From the NCBI RefSeq assembly GCF_963583255.1, contig NC_084807.1:24387572-24451571 (forward strand): a stretch of 64,000 bases of DNA. Direction: 5' to 3'. The notes beneath the pieces were generated by a model, which was given only the letters and a program-made list of their open reading frames with translations, had not been told where the DNA came from and searched no databases. The stretch's first letter is position 1. Every line of letters starts with the position of its first letter. The DNA is from Pyrus communis (taxonomy: Eukaryota; Streptophyta; Magnoliopsida; Rosales; Rosaceae). Below, one piece after another: positions 1 through 11,774 of the stretch. Made by a program: the position numbers and the translations under genes.

Positions 1-84
1 TAGACTCTATAGTTGATGGAAAAGTCATATAAATTACAATAGACTATTTTATCTGTTACACACATACAATGTAACTTAATTGAC

Positions 85-406
85 CTTTCCAGCGTCTTTG
101 CCATGCAACACCAGTGAGTCCCTCAATAGCAAGAGCACCAAGCGCTCCCAGCATGGCCCACCTCCCGTGAATTAGCTCGCACTCCCTGAACCTAAGCAGC
201 CCAAAAACCTCCGTGTGCGGCTGAAGCGGCGTCGGATTCACCTCCGCGGTTTCAGTCCTTGTCCCGATGCTGTCACCCGCCACATTTTTGGCAAGGTTCT
301 GGTCGAGTCCGTCGTAATCAAACTGCAAGTACTCGGCGGGCTTCCCCAACCCAAAGGGGTCGAACCCGCGGTCCCAGGGAAGCGACCCATCAAGCCACTC
401 TAGCAG
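85..406 (-). pseudogene. LHCB4 (CP29) fragment, frameshifted
   Basis: On the minus strand this stretch encodes the first half of a photosystem II minor antenna protein, CP29. The core runs from EWLDGSL through [32 protein letters not shown] and [20 protein letters not shown] to TGVAWQ. The chlorophyll-binding Glu/Arg pair of the first helix (ELIHGRWAM) is present. The DGLDQN and DRGFDPF wording is closer to the LHCB4.3/LHCB8 type than to LHCB4.1 (from memory). After WQ a single extra A at about 97 breaks the frame; removing it restores the family's DAGK followed by a GT donor at 84/83. The upstream side (residues before EWLDG) does not resemble the family, and no transit-peptide exon is seen to 1.2 kb. 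Later exons, if any, lie beyond the window edge. The homology is certain; pseudogene status is likely but rests on one base plus the missing 5' part. Confidence 0.75.
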
Positions 407-481
407 CTTCTTGTGCCTTATTGTTGCTTTTGCTTTGGTGGCGCATGTTGGAGTAATATTAGAAAATATGAAAAATAACAA

Positions 482-1259
482 TATAATTCCAAGAATAATA
501 ATTAAAAAGAAATTTACAACATCAATTATGTATGAGATTAATATAAATAACTAGAGAGAAGGTTAGAAAAACTAACAAACTTAAAGATTGAGGCTTGCAT
601 AAATGCAATATCCTAAAGACAAAATTTCACCCCTACTCATGCTTGTAGTTCGGTAAATGTCCATCTCCCAGGATTCAACTATAATCCGAAATCAAAGCAC
701 TTCATATTAAGGGTAGTACTGTAAACTAACAATGAGTGGTATTGTTAGAGTTTGTTATAAGAGTTGGTTATACCTTACATAGTCATTAAGATAGGTGGTT
801 ACTCTTATATGTAAATGTTGGTATACATATATATACCTAAGTGTAATCTTATTCAATATATGAAATACACAATCTTATTTTACTTTCTCTCTCTACATCT
901 TTCTCTCACTAAATCTCTCTCTAGATTCTAATACTTCAATCTTCGGACTCTGGCAAACTTCATATATTTTGTACTCTTAAGACATGACTCGGATTTCTAC
1001 TAAGACATTGGAGAAAACTCTTCTCTATTTTTAATTCTCTTAGACAGGTGGGATGCTTGAGTTTATATAGAACTCAAGCCACCATTTTTGAAACAATATA
1101 ATTGTTGTCTAAAGTTCCAACGAACAGATAGAACTCATGAATTTGAATTCAACTATGACACATGACTCTTATTTTTCATTCATACAAAAATTAAATATTA
1201 TAATATATAATTTCCAATCGTGCAGGTGGTGGTGACTTCTTATTGCCGAAACTGAGACC
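482..1259. other. Intergenic, AT-rich
   Basis: No coding region is recognised. A CT-rich tract near 885-930 and several TATATA stretches near 820-850 resemble the inside of an old LTR, but no matching second copy or target duplication is visible. Confidence 0.5.
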
Positions 1260-1659
1260 ATCTCTAACCGAGGGCTGGCCAGAGGGCTCGTTTTAGCCCT
1301 TTGGCCCTCTAAGATATTAATATTTTAATGAATAGTACAGGGCCATGCCTCTGTCTCCAACTGAGGGCCAAATGGCTCGTTTTAGCCCTGTCACAAAAAA
1401 CCGTCTCTAACCGATGGCCAAATGGTCATAGGGCCAAACATAATTTATTATTTAAACTTAAAAACTACAACAACTTAAATTTAAAAACTACAATGGTAAC
1501 TGGCCCAAAAAACCAAAAAAATTAGAATTTTTAAGAATTAAAAAAAAAAAAAAAATGAATACAACGGCTAGCTGACTAGCCTTTGGCCATTTCAGATTCC
1601 GTGGGACCCACGAGCCCTCTGGCGCTATTTTCGGCCCTCTGAACCCTTCGGTTGGAGAT
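1260..1659. mobile_element. MITE with CATCTCyAACCGAaGGG ends
   Basis: The left end reads ATCTCTAACCGAGGG. The right end is its reverse complement with two or three differences (CCCTTCGGTTGGAGAT). GACC directly flanks both sides (1256-1259 and 1660-1663). Inside, the GGCCAAATGG and GGGCT motifs recur in both orientations, so the element could fold on itself. It has no coding capacity. The superfamily is not determined because the flanking repeat is only 4 bp. Confidence 0.7.
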
Positions 1660-1663
1660 GACC

Positions 1664-2357
1664 TCAAGCCTCCGAAGCCACCAAGATGGGCTTGGAAGAG
1701 TCCAAAACTGGGCTCTTGGTTTCAGAGTTGGGATCCAAAGAAGTGGGAGGTAACGGCGGCTGTGATGGCGGCCATTGTCTAAATATGGAGGAGAATGGGG
1801 TGGTGGGGGTGGGACTGTAAGTGGAGACTTATATAAATGTAAAAATAGTGGGTTTGTGAAGGATGTGTGTGAAATGTGAATGTTTAATTTTAGGCCTTAC
1901 CTTTTGGCAAAGCCTTATCTCTTGGGTATGTATGCGTGTACTATGTAATGTATGTAGGTGTGGGATATTCCTTCTTCACATAGCTAGTTAGAGTACGATC
2001 TCTTCATAGCAGCTCAATAAGTGGGGAAGATTTTTAGTGTAACTGTCATACTATCACGTAAAATTATCAATCTACTCACATTATAACACGCAAATCTTTT
2101 ACTAATATTAAGTTTAAGTTAAAAACATATCAATTATGTCATTCACGTATATTACAATTTACATAAATTAATAACGTCACGGAACACTGTCGCCATGGCA
2201 ATATATTTTCTCAATATATGGGAGCATTGTGCTTCTTAAATCCATTGTAATTGTCACTTTCTCAAATAGTTAAACTGAAGCCAAAGCCCAGTAAACAAAG
2301 GCCTTGAAAGTTGGAAACACCCATGTATGATCCCCACCCCAATATTCCAAAGTTCAT
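1664..2357. other. Intergenic
   Basis: A GC-richer patch at 1670-1810 is followed by AT-rich sequence. No gene, RNA or element end is recognised. Confidence 0.5.
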
Positions 2358-2360
2358 TGA

Positions 2361-2677
2361 GGTATCGTTTGGTATGCAGACGGGACGGGACGGAACGGGA
2401 TGGGATGGGACGGAATGGGACAGGACGGAACGGAACGGAGCAGGAGCAAAGATGCCCTCGGATGGAAACAAGGAGGAAGAAGAAGGAGACTGAGAGGTTA
2501 TAATTTTGTGTTCCACGGATGTGGAACGAGTCGTTCCAGGGAAGTGAGGTGGAACGAAAATTCACCCAAAACTAGTCCCGTGGAACAGCTCGTTCCACCC
2601 GTTTTAGGCGCACCAAACATGGGACGGAACGCCTTGTCCCACTCTGTTCCGTCCTGTCCCACGTACCAAACGATACC
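2361..2677. mobile_element. MITE with GGTATCGTTTGGTA inverted ends
   Basis: The perfect 14-bp inverted ends are GGTATCGTTTGGTA at 2361-2374 and its complement ending at 2677. TGA is duplicated on both sides (2358-2360, 2678-2680). The subterminal zones are arrays of GGGACGGAAC-like pentamers on the left and their complement on the right, so the arms can pair for about 70 bp. The open frames across it are artefacts of this simple composition. Confidence 0.8.
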
Positions 2678-2680
2678 TGA

Positions 2681-3350
2681 GGTCCCAACCCGAGTTTAGG
2701 CCATGAAAGTCCAATGGCAGACGCTAAAAACTTTCCATGCATTCTTCTAATTTGAAGGGAAATAAAATATGTAAGGTACTGTAGTTGAAATGATTAAAAA
2801 TATTTATCGATGTATTGAGATTTAAGCTTGATTCTCGTATTTTTTTATTATTGTTGTATAAAAATAAAAGATAAAAGAGAAATTCTAAAAGCCTATAACT
2901 CATGAATCATGATGGTAAAATCGGATATTTCATCTTATCTTATACATATAATATAGAAGGAAAATTGTTTGTGAAACTTTGCATAAAACCAAAACTACTA
3001 AACATAACATACTGACTCCCATCGTATGATTATTGGTGTGTAGTGTACGACAATCGACTTACAAAGTGAACTTTTCAACTCACTCATAAATGTGTATTAG
3101 AGTTTGTACTTACACGAGACGAATTGGTACCCTATCAAAGCCAATTTCATTGAATAGGTTGAATAACAAAAAATGCTAAAACGATTCTTAAAAATGAAAT
3201 TTTTCATAAACTTTATGTCACTTTATGTTTTTAGCATAATATTACAGTCTCAACACCTTGACTATATTTCCCCTATGTTTGGTAGATAAAACTTTGACTG
3301 CTTTTGCTGCCATCCGATCAAAACCCATCGAGTATCTTCTGTGTATGTAT
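2681..3350. other. Intergenic, AT-rich
   Basis: No gene or repeat boundary is recognised between the two flanking inverted-repeat elements. Confidence 0.5.
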
Positions 3351-3354
3351 ACAA

Positions 3355-3551
3355 GGAAGGGGATCCTCTTTACATCTTCTACCAAATCCTACAAATCAAC
3401 AAATCCAAACTCTTGAAATTTAATCTAATGGCTAAAACAGGGGGTCATCTTTAAAAATTATAATAACTTTAATCGTTTGATCAAATTTTAAGGATTTAAA
3501 TTTGTTGATTGATAGAATTTGATGAAAGAAATCTGTAGATGATCCCTTTCC
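3355..3551. mobile_element. MITE with GGAAgGGGATC inverted ends
   Basis: The left arm begins GGAAGGGGATCCTCTTTAC and carries CAAATCCTACAAATCAACAAAT. The right arm is its imperfect reverse complement ending GATCCCTTTCC, so about 50 bp pairs on each side. It lies about 200 bp upstream of the CT-rich leader of the HMGB gene and may be part of its promoter region. No clean target duplication was found. Confidence 0.65.
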
Positions 3552-3764
3552 TATATACATGTAGCATGCCCAGAGGCCAGCAAAAAAAAATGGTCAACCG
3601 CATCAATGGTTCCAAAAAAGTTTACGCGTGTCAGCTGCTAGACTTTCCACGGACATATCTTCTTGGCATATCTCTCCCTCTCTCGAGAAATTATGGACCT
3701 GATGACTTCTCACATACATATCTCTACTTTTTGGGTTTTTGGTTTCTTAACTTAGCTTGCTTTA

Positions 3765-3789
3765 CTCTCTCTCTCTCTCTCTCTCTCTC
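3765..3789 (+). repeat. (CT)n microsatellite in HMGB leader
   Basis: About 12 CT units lie just upstream of a likely non-coding first exon that ends at the donor AAGAG|GTATGC (3828/3829). CT-rich leaders are common near plant transcription starts. Confidence 0.8.
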
Positions 3790-4432
3790 CTTTCCCCTGT
3801 TGCGTTCCCTTTTCTGCAAAACCAAGAGGTATGCGATTCTTCCATCTGTTTTTACTTTTCTCTCAGATCAATTTATAAATTTTATCACTTTTGTTCGTAT
3901 TTTCAGTATCCTGATCATTTGTTTGCATAATTCACTTGCCTGTTGACAATTTTAACCATCTGGATTGGTGATGGTTCTATTTTTTCTTCTAGTTGTTTTA
4001 TTTCTTTGATCTGGTATTGATAGTTCTGCTTGGCTGCTGAGAAAAAAAAAGTAGAAAGTTTTACTCTTATGTCAGTAGTATAACTTGCTTAAATTTCCTG
4101 GAAAGTTGAAACTGAATGGTTTGACTTATTTTTTATTTCTCTGCTCACAGATTTAGCAATGGTTTTATTAGGGTTTGGATTTAATGTAAATATAGCATGG
4201 TATCGTAACTTTTGATAACTCGAAGAGCATCCTCAAAAGAAGAAGGAAGAGATTAATAACTTGATGAAAAGTCATAATTAAGGAAAAGATTAATAGTTTG
4301 ATTAGAGGGAAAGTGTTTTCAGCACTTCAAAAATGTCATTTGCACTCCCTCCCTCTGTATTTTTCTGTACATTAGCTTGGAGTGCTTAATGACTTTTTAC
4401 GAGGACAAATAGCAGCTCCCTGGTTATTGGGA

Positions 4433-4595
4433 ATATTTTTGCTCACCACCCTCAAGTGATGGTGATGCTCATCAACCTATTTATCACCGTTGAATGAGTT
4501 TGAATTTTGAGATCTGTGTAGTAGATAGACACAAATCTCAAAAATTTAAACTTATTCAACGGTGATAAATAGGTTTAGAGTGGTGAGCAAAAATG
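4433..4595. mobile_element. Long-hairpin MITE in the HMGB leader intron
   Basis: TTTTTGCTCACCACcCT at the left and its reverse complement at the right bound two arms that both contain CCTATTTATCACCGTTGAAT. The arms pair for about 70 bp around a short loop near 4515. It is non-coding. Confidence 0.75.
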
Positions 4596-4730
4596 CACCC
4601 CCCTGATTATTATTGATAATTAGTATATTTTCTAAGGGTAATATGCCCGTTATGCAGACTGAATTTTCACCCGAGTGTTAAATTAGGGCTTGAACTTCTT
4701 TTTGGCCAATTTGGGCTGCGTGCTTCTTAC

Positions 4731-4812
4731 AAGGGAAATGATTTTCACATATCCAATGGCCAAAAGAAGGGTGTGTATGGTGAGAAAATGGATTGTGAAA
4801 ATCATTTCCCTT
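4731..4812. repeat. Perfect 19-bp inverted repeat
   Basis: AAGGGAAATGATTTTCACA (4731-4749) is repeated exactly in reverse complement at 4794-4812, with a 44-bp spacer. It may be the core of a small foldback element. It lies within the putative HMGB 5' UTR intron. Confidence 0.8.
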
Positions 4813-4991
4813 TTTAAAATGGGCCAATGTAGGGCCTACGACAACTTTTCTGGATGTCATCTACTATTACGTCCAAAATCTCATGTGCACAGGTTTCATC
4901 CGTTGTTACTACAAAATCTGTTTTCTTTCTGTTGGACTTCCCAGAGATGTTTTAATCTAATTGTATGTTTCCAGAAAGCAGTCTGTTGAGA

Positions 4992-6867
4992 ATGAAGGCT
5001 TCCAAAGGCAAAGGACCTGTGAGGAAGGACAAGAAAGAAGTATTAAAGCCTGTCGAGGAGATGTAAATTTCTTTAATTGATATTAACTCTATGAACGACT
5101 TTCTTGGGTGAAACTTTTGGTTAAAAGTTAGTGAGGCAGTGTCAAATGTGAGTCTTAAATAGCTTTCCTTGAAACGTAAAATCATGTTTACTTTTCATCA
5201 ATTCAGAAAGGTCGGAAAACGGAAGGCCGCAATTGAGGCTGACAAGAGTCGCCGAAAACTTGCTAAGAATGCAAAATTGGGCAAGAAGGACCCCAATAAA
5301 CCAAAGAGACCAGCGAGTGCTTTCTTTGTTTTTCTGTAAGTACTCTCTTTATATGAGATGGCAAGGGAAACATCGTAGACTTTTTAATGAATCTTATAAT
5401 AAGTTATTTTTTAATCATTTAATGTAGAGAAGAGTTCAGGACGGTTTACAAGAAAGAGCATCCGAATGTGAAAGCTGTGTCAGCTGTAAGCATCTTACCA
5501 TAGTTTATGTTTTATTTGGTAGAAATGTTGGTTTTTAAGTTTGGTAGGTATCTCATCTTCAGTTGGATATTGATGAGATTACTGGATGCTTTGAATGAAG
5601 GTGGGGAAAGCTGGCGGAGAAAAGTGGAAATCTATGTCACCTGCGGTAAGTCTGTACTCTATAGTATCTTCTGAAAGTAACAGTATTGGGATGTATGGAG
5701 GATGATATAAAGTGCTCTCAGTGGACGTAGCTATACACAAAGCAATTTGATGACTTTGGAAATTTGTCATGTGACATAGCCATTGCCATTCGGGTAAATG
5801 GCTTCGTAGTTGTTGCCTGCCTGATGACTTTAAAGGACAGAAGAGTCGAATGTGAATTTTCATCTTCGATTGTGTACCAAGTTGGGAATATAGCACAATA
5901 TTAAAATAGTCGGTGCAGAAAGGATATATAAGTTCTTAGTTTCTGTAAGCTCAATTCTCTTTTGTAGATTCAGTCCAGGTCACAATTGATTGGTCCCTTG
6001 CTTTTATTGTCTAATTTTTTTTACTGGGCCGGGATTGGTAGGAGAAAGCTCCATATGAAGCTAAAGCAGCAAAAAGGAAAACGGAGTATGAAAAACTTAT
6101 GAAAGCTTACAACAACAAAGAGGTATAAATGGACTTGCACTTTAATAGAAACCAACCCTTCATCCTTTCTCTATGTTTAGTTTCTGACTGTCACGTCTTC
6201 TATCAGGATGACACGGAGGATGACGAGGAAGAAGTTGCTGAAAGGTCAAAACCCATTGCAAAGATTGTGGAAGAAGAAGAGAGTGCTGAGGTAACCTTCA
6301 AAACTATATATGAATCCTTGCGCAGGTGCGCTGTACTATTGCTTGCTTTGTCGATTCTGATATTTCTCATATCTTGCATGCATTCTGATCTTTCATCTCA
6401 TGTTATCAAGATCTTATAATAGCGGAAAGTTCAAACATATGAGCTGCGCTTGCTTATAAAAATGACTCGTAAAATCAACTGCAAGTTGTGTTGTGAAAAC
6501 ATAGTTCATGTTGTTGTGAGTCAGTTAGATTGTTAGATACAGTTTTTATCTGAACAAAATGAATTGCTCCTACTTCTAATCGGGAGAAACATTGATTGCT
6601 CATACGGTCCTACTATATACTCTACACTACTGTATTGCCAAAATTGGATTTCTAATGTTCATCCTATATTTCGCATTACCGTCCAATCCCTGGCAAGTCG
6701 AGAAATTATAAATCAATTTTTCCCTAGTGCCATTTCTTCTTGTTCATACTTGACTAATTAGGATTACTTTTACGGGGGTTTCTCTGCTCATCCTAACTTA
6801 AACTGGAATTTTCAAATTGCAGGAAGATGATGAAGAAGATGACGATGACGACGAAGATGAAGACTGA
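4992..6867 (+). CDS. HMGB1: HMGB1-type high mobility group protein
   Basis: This encodes a nuclear architectural protein that bends DNA and binds nucleosomes. Seven coding exons fit GT-AG rules: 4992-5062, 5207-5335, 5428-5485, 5601-5645, 6042-6122, 6207-6290, 6823-6867. They give 170 residues, close to plant HMGB1 size. Residues 1-50 are a Lys-rich tail (KVGKRKAA). The single HMG box spans about 53-125, with KDPNKPKRP, SAFFVFLEEFR, VGKAGGEKWKSMSPAEKAPYE and KRKTEYEKLMKAYN. The C-terminus (129-170) is acidic and ends in a Glu/Asp run, a feature known to pair with the basic tail and moderate DNA binding. The start is the first ATG after the putative leader-intron acceptor. The N-terminal wording (KPVEE, KVGKRKA) points to HMGB1 rather than HMGB2/3. 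The family call is very sure, the paralogue number less so. Confidence 0.93.
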
Positions 6868-8405
6868 TCTGGCATTCCATGTTGATCCATAATATCACCT
6901 CCCACGGGACGGGACTTGTGCTATGACACCTTTAACTTATGTTAAATATGCTTGTTTATTTGAGAGGGATGCATCAAGCATGCCGAGCCCTCGCATCTTC
7001 CAGGTAGCCTTGCTAGGTTACATCATCGTTGTATATATCGTGCTTACACCGTGTTCATTGGCCGTGCGTGATATGATATCTATGTTCTTCTATTTACTAA
7101 ATTAGAGATGAATGGGTAGGTCTTTAATTTGGAAGGTGGAAAAAGTTATGAATCGTTCTACAAGTTTATCTTCTGATTCCTTATCTATCAGCAATTCTCT
7201 TCTCCAGCTCACTTTCCTGAAATGACTTGGTTTCAGTTTCCAAGTCATGTATGGAGTGTAGGGGATGACAATGCTGCCCAACAAACCCGACTCTTGCCGG
7301 GCTATACACTGGGCGGGTTTGCCGGGGAATCGGGGATGTATGTTAAGCCGGGAAATTTTATTACTTTTCAGTTTGATCGACGTTGTGAACATTCAATTCT
7401 GTGGGAGGGGGATAGGAAGGGGAAAAATCTGACCCTGCGTCCTACTGCCACCGTAGTACGGAAGAAATTCTTGTGTCTGGCTAGAGGACGTGACCATCCG
7501 TCCGCTCATACACAACCAAGTGGATCCCCCCTATTGGGTTGATGAAAGTGGGTTCGTGGTGCACCTAACAGACGGGGTCCGCGTTGGGGGGTACGGATGA
7601 CCTTATCTTCTTAGAGGATATGTCTCTAGCCCCGGGGAAATGAAGGATGACATGATATGGAAACATTTTCAAAGAGAGGGCCCAACCCAATTAGGCAAAA
7701 CGAAAATACTCCCAAATACAAATTGTTACCACCCAAAGAAAAACAAAACAAATCCATGGTCAGTATTTTCTCCTCCTCACTAAAAGGAGAAGAGCAGGTG
7801 AATTCGTCACAGCAGTTTACAATTTCGAGACCAGGAAGTTCCATGGAGGCAAATCTATTGTCAGTATTTTGGGATTAGGGTTTATATGAAATTATGAAAA
7901 AGCTAACCACTTTCCAAGCAATTATCTTTGTCTACAGTATGAGCTTTACTAGTCAGATGAAACAGATAGGATATGCTGTAAAGAAAATAGAGTAGACATC
8001 GTGGGAGAAATTAATCACGGAATTTCCATGATTTGACACGTGTCGATGTCGGAAACTTGTTGTGAGAAAGTGAGAAATGTGATGGTCACAGGGTCGCAAG
8101 TAACAAAATGCAGCATGCTTTCCCTAGTGGACTACAAGTGCTTTCATCATGATTATTAATATATGATTACATTCCATGCATAATCCTCAACACTAATCAG
8201 CTTCAATGTCATTTCCCACCCCAAAACCAACTTACTAGCTAGTTGCTTTACTTGGTAGGGGTCTTGTTTCAATTTTTAAACGTACACTTGTTTGTATCGA
8301 AACTTTGTCGCAGTGATTAACGGGCGCACGTTTGTCAATCTAATAACTTTGTTTTTTGTATTGTAGCAAAATTTATAGGAGGGTTTTGCATTTTTTCACT
8401 AACCA
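6868..8405. other. HMGB 3' UTR, then intergenic
   Basis: The first 200-250 bp are probably the HMGB 3' UTR. A GC-richer patch at 7250-7620 has overlapping open frames on both strands, but none resembles a known protein. Weak complementarity between about 7485-7505 and 7595-7615 hints at a degenerate element. Nothing else is recognised. Confidence 0.45.
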
Positions 8406-8529
8406 CTCATAATCAGGTCGGCCCTGGCTAATTAGAGGCCCTAGGGAAAAAACTAAATTAGGCCATTACCAATATAAATTTTTTATAACTTAACTGAACT
8501 CCCCCTTCCTAATGTATATATAGTTGTAC

Positions 8530-8569
<40 letters not shown>
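8530..8569. repeat. (TA)n microsatellite
   Basis: A TA run of roughly 20 units inside the hAT-like element. Confidence 0.9.
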
Positions 8570-8572
<3 letters not shown>

Positions 8573-8845
8573 CCATAATATTCAAATGTGATGCAGCAAC
8601 CATCTCCGATCTGTCTTTTCTTTTTGTGTTCCATCTCACCTTCACACCTGAATATGGTTATTTTTTGACAAATCTGGTGCGCAATCATGCAATAGAAGAA
8701 AAAAAGAGCCTATTGGTAAAATTTTCACCATTATTTGCTAGAAATAGTATAGATGTGCTGAGAGGTTTTGTTTTGGGGTTGAGAAATAAACTCGTGGATA
8801 TTTTATATGTTAATTTATGGCATAAAAATTATAAAAAAAAAAAAA

Positions 8846-8865
8846 AGAAGAAGAAGAAGAAGAAG
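8846..8865 (+). repeat. (AAG)n after poly-A
   Basis: A poly-A stretch grades into about seven GAA/AAG units. This could be an old retroposon tail. Confidence 0.8.
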
Positions 8866-9095
8866 TAGCACTAAAAAGCTTTAGAGCAATTAATCCAATT
8901 CACACTTTGCACACAATTTAATTTACTATGGTTTGAGGAAAAAAAACTTTTAGTTGAAAAGAAATGGCATCAGACTGAGAAAAGAAAAGAAAGAATAGAG
9001 CTGGACGATAAGGTAAAATTTGAAAATAAAAAAGAAGAAGGAGAAAATATCAACCAGTACTCCGCAAGAACTTGAACCCAAAACCACTCAACACA

Positions 9096-9256
9096 ACCAC
9101 CACAAGGTGGTCCAGTGGTTGGGGGCGAATTTCAGGTCCATCTTCCACACAACACGTTTTGGGTTTGATTCCTAACATTGGTAGGTCACACGATGGTGGC
9201 CAGATAAAGGCTGAAATGCCTTTGTAAGCTTTTTGACCCCGAAAAAAATGTATTGT
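9096..9256 (+). mobile_element. tRNA-derived SINE-like core
   Basis: A GGTGGTCCAGTGG motif (9106-9118) resembles a pol III A box, and GGTTTGATTCC (9162-9172) resembles a B box, about 55 bp apart. The downstream body ends near an A-rich stretch at 9241-9248. No second copy is seen in this window, so the SINE call rests on the box motifs only. Confidence 0.45.
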
Positions 9257-9480
9257 CGTAACGAAACCACCAACATGTCCCATTTTCAAAGAAAAGAAAA
9301 AAAACCGCTTGGCACAAATTAGTAACACTTTACCACTACATTAATGGTAACAATCCTTGTTTTCTTAATATGTATTTGTAAGAACTCTAACTAAGATAAT
9401 TTTTTTAGGCCCCTCTATCGATTTGGGGCTCATGGCGGTCACCTCCGTGGCCTACTCCTGGACTCGGCTCTGCTCATCAT

Positions 9481-10589
9481 CATCATGACAAGTTGAAGAT
9501 ACAATCAAATGATTGTAAGATAAAAAAACGTATATACGTCGCAACACATTATTTAATGACTTTCTTTCGACTGAGGTCGTGACTTGTCCCTTCTTCTATT
9601 TATTTGTTTGGCGAACGATCTCTAACAATTCGAATTGTTGCTAACAAATCAACTAAATTTGTTTATATTTTTCAAATGTTAGTAACAAATTTTTAGCTCA
9701 AGAACCAAATATTTTTATGATTGGAGTTCAAATATATAGCAAGTAAACAAAAGTGGAATGCCGACAGTAGATATATCATAATGAATCTATGCTAGCAGCA
9801 AGTCCTAGACTCCTAGTAGTATATAGTAGGCAGCTTTGTCCCCCATTTTTCAAGCAACAGCCAAGATGGCAAGCATCTCGAATTCGAAGGATAAATCCTA
9901 ACCCTAATCCTGTTTTATTTTGCTGTTTCAACCTTTTTCCTGCAAGTAAAAAAAGATTGTAGAAATATTATAATCTTAATTACGAGATAAAATTAGTGGA
10001 TTATAAAATGATTGGGGGAGGTGTTGAAAGTCTTAAATGCTGCAGTAGTGAACCAAATGACAAGGAATTAAAGGACATGGTTTTGAATTATGAGGGGGGG
10101 TTTAGGATTAACAGTAATACCACTTGATTAGAGACAAAGCAACCAAACCCTAAAGATTTAAAGGGAAATTGGCAGACAATGTAAATCAAGTTGATCAGTA
10201 ATTAATATTTTAATGAGGTTTTTGGTGAGATTTTCTAAAGATCCATTATCTCCAATGAGATTTTTTTTTCTTTTTTGTCAAAATCTCCAATGATAATTGA
10301 CTCCAATGGATTTGGTAACCATGAACATTGTTGAATTATTTAATTTAAAGGTTTGTGCAATTTTGTACTGGTCCAAATAATTTTTCCTTTTCCCTAACTA
10401 AGTATACTACGTAAAATTGTATTATACCCCTTGATAAAAATAAAAAATAAATAAAATTGTGTAAACCCCATTACCCCAAAGTTGGAGAGATTTTTCATGT
10501 GTCCAGGCTACTAGCACATACATCATATGTCATTATACGAGTAGGGATACTTGAAAAAAAAAAAAAAAAATCTTTCTTCCACTTGTATA
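9481..10589. other. Intergenic, AT-rich
   Basis: No gene is recognised. Near 10485-10570 a GAGAGATTTTTCATGTGT start followed by a poly-A tract resembles one half of the GAGATTTTT foldback elements found at 29892, 44197 and 45544. Confidence 0.5.
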
Positions 10590-10596
10590 ATAACAT

Positions 10597-10769
10597 AGAG
10601 TAATGCTAGAGAAGACTAAATTTGCAGATAAAATTTGTAAACTAAATGACTTGACAATTGTTTATTGGATTATTACTTAAACGTCGATAAACATGCTCAT
10701 TATCTATTATTGACACATCATTTAATTTGTAAATTTTGTTTACAAATTTAGTCTCTCTAGTATTGCTCT
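10597..10769. mobile_element. hAT-type MITE, family A copy 1
   Basis: Inverted ends AGAGTAATGCTAGAGAAG / AGAGCAATACTAGAGAG each run on into GACTAAATTTG. The middle contains TGACACATCATTTAATTTG. It is homologous to the copies at 13708, 13888 and 26889. The flanks ATAACATA and AATACATA are an imperfect 8-bp pair. Confidence 0.8.
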
Positions 10770-11070
10770 AATACATATAACGTATTATTTCGTGTTTTTG
10801 ACATATAACATCTTTTTTATTTTATTATTCTTTCTTTTTTTTTTTTCAACAAAACTTTTTGTAAATTGTAATTATTCTCCTCCATTTGGCAAATGGACAA
10901 GACAGAAAAAGAATCCTACTGTGCAACTCGCATAATTCCATACCCTTTTTTTCCACTCCTGGCTAGGTAGCCAAGACAAGTTATAGTAGCTAAGATATAT
11001 ATAAACTAGTGCTCGATCCAGATGTGGGAGAGTGGGACACCAACCAACCAATCAGTCAAATAGTTATGAG

Positions 11071-11092
11071 ATATATATATATATATATATAT
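11071..11092. repeat. (AT)n microsatellite
   Basis: Eleven AT units. Confidence 0.9.
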
Positions 11093-11774
11093 GTATATGT
11101 TTTTTTTTTTCAGTTACTTACTCAATCCAAATTTAAATAGAAAATTAGGATCTTTTATTTTGGCTTTTACCATAATTTAGTTCAAGGTATAAACAACTAT
11201 CGAAATGAACATTTTTAAAAATTGGGAGTTGGAAATCTTGTGGAAATTGAAGTGCATGCTATCAGTTAAGATTAATCACTTGATATTAGTTTCTCAAGTA
11301 CGGTGGCTTTGTGCAATTTGGTGGAGGGAATGAGGAGTTGGGAATTTAATGAATTTGTAGTTGCAATGCTTGATTTCTTTTGGATACAGTTGCAGAGCTT
11401 GAAAGTTGCTCGAATAATGGTGACCTTTTGAAAATGTTGTTCGTGGCATTTGATAGCAATTGTGTTGTTTTTATTATCCAACATCGACAATGCGCTAAAC
11501 GCTTTATTATTTTTATACTACGTTGTTTATACTAGTCAATCTCGTAAAGCTAATTTAGTCTAAAATAATTAATCATAATGAATGGGGGAGAGATTCTATA
11601 TCCAATACAAAAGTACGTACTACTTACTAGATCAAAGAAGGCACAAAGAAAACTATTTTGTACTGAATCGAAGGTTAAAGACCAAGGTTTGAATGTAACT
11701 AAGTTTGTGAAACAAGCCACAAACAAACTAGCTAGTTGTGAATCAATTGGAAGCTACAAGCCAAGAACGAACGC

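Larger units (their letters stand above)
3829..4974 (+). other. Probable 5' UTR intron of the HMGB gene
   Basis: A good donor (AG|GTATGC at 3829) and an acceptor (TTTCCAG| at 4974) frame a 1.1-kb segment. It ends 17 bp before the HMGB start codon. A leader intron would place the CT-rich first exon upstream. This is inferred from splice signals only; transcripts would be needed to prove it. Two hairpin elements sit inside. Confidence 0.55.
8414..9472. mobile_element. Non-autonomous hAT-like element, about 1.06 kb
   Basis: The left end CAGGTCGGCCCTGG and the right end (read in reverse) CAGAGCCGAGTCCAGG resemble the common hAT terminus CAGGGCCGG. It starts CAG and ends CTG. The flanks are CTCATAAT (8406-8413) and CTCATCAT (9473-9480), an 8-bp duplication with one mismatch, the size hAT elements make. 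The inside has no transposase and holds a TA tract, an AAG tract and a tRNA-like SINE core. Confidence 0.6.

Noticed and set aside
741..960. Possible solo LTR beginning TGTTAGAG with TATA-rich and CT-rich parts
   Set aside because: No matching end, no target duplication and no second copy in the window.
7222..7542. 106-codon open frame in a GC-rich patch after HMGB1
   Set aside because: No family resemblance, overlapping frames on the other strand, and no splice context; probably composition.
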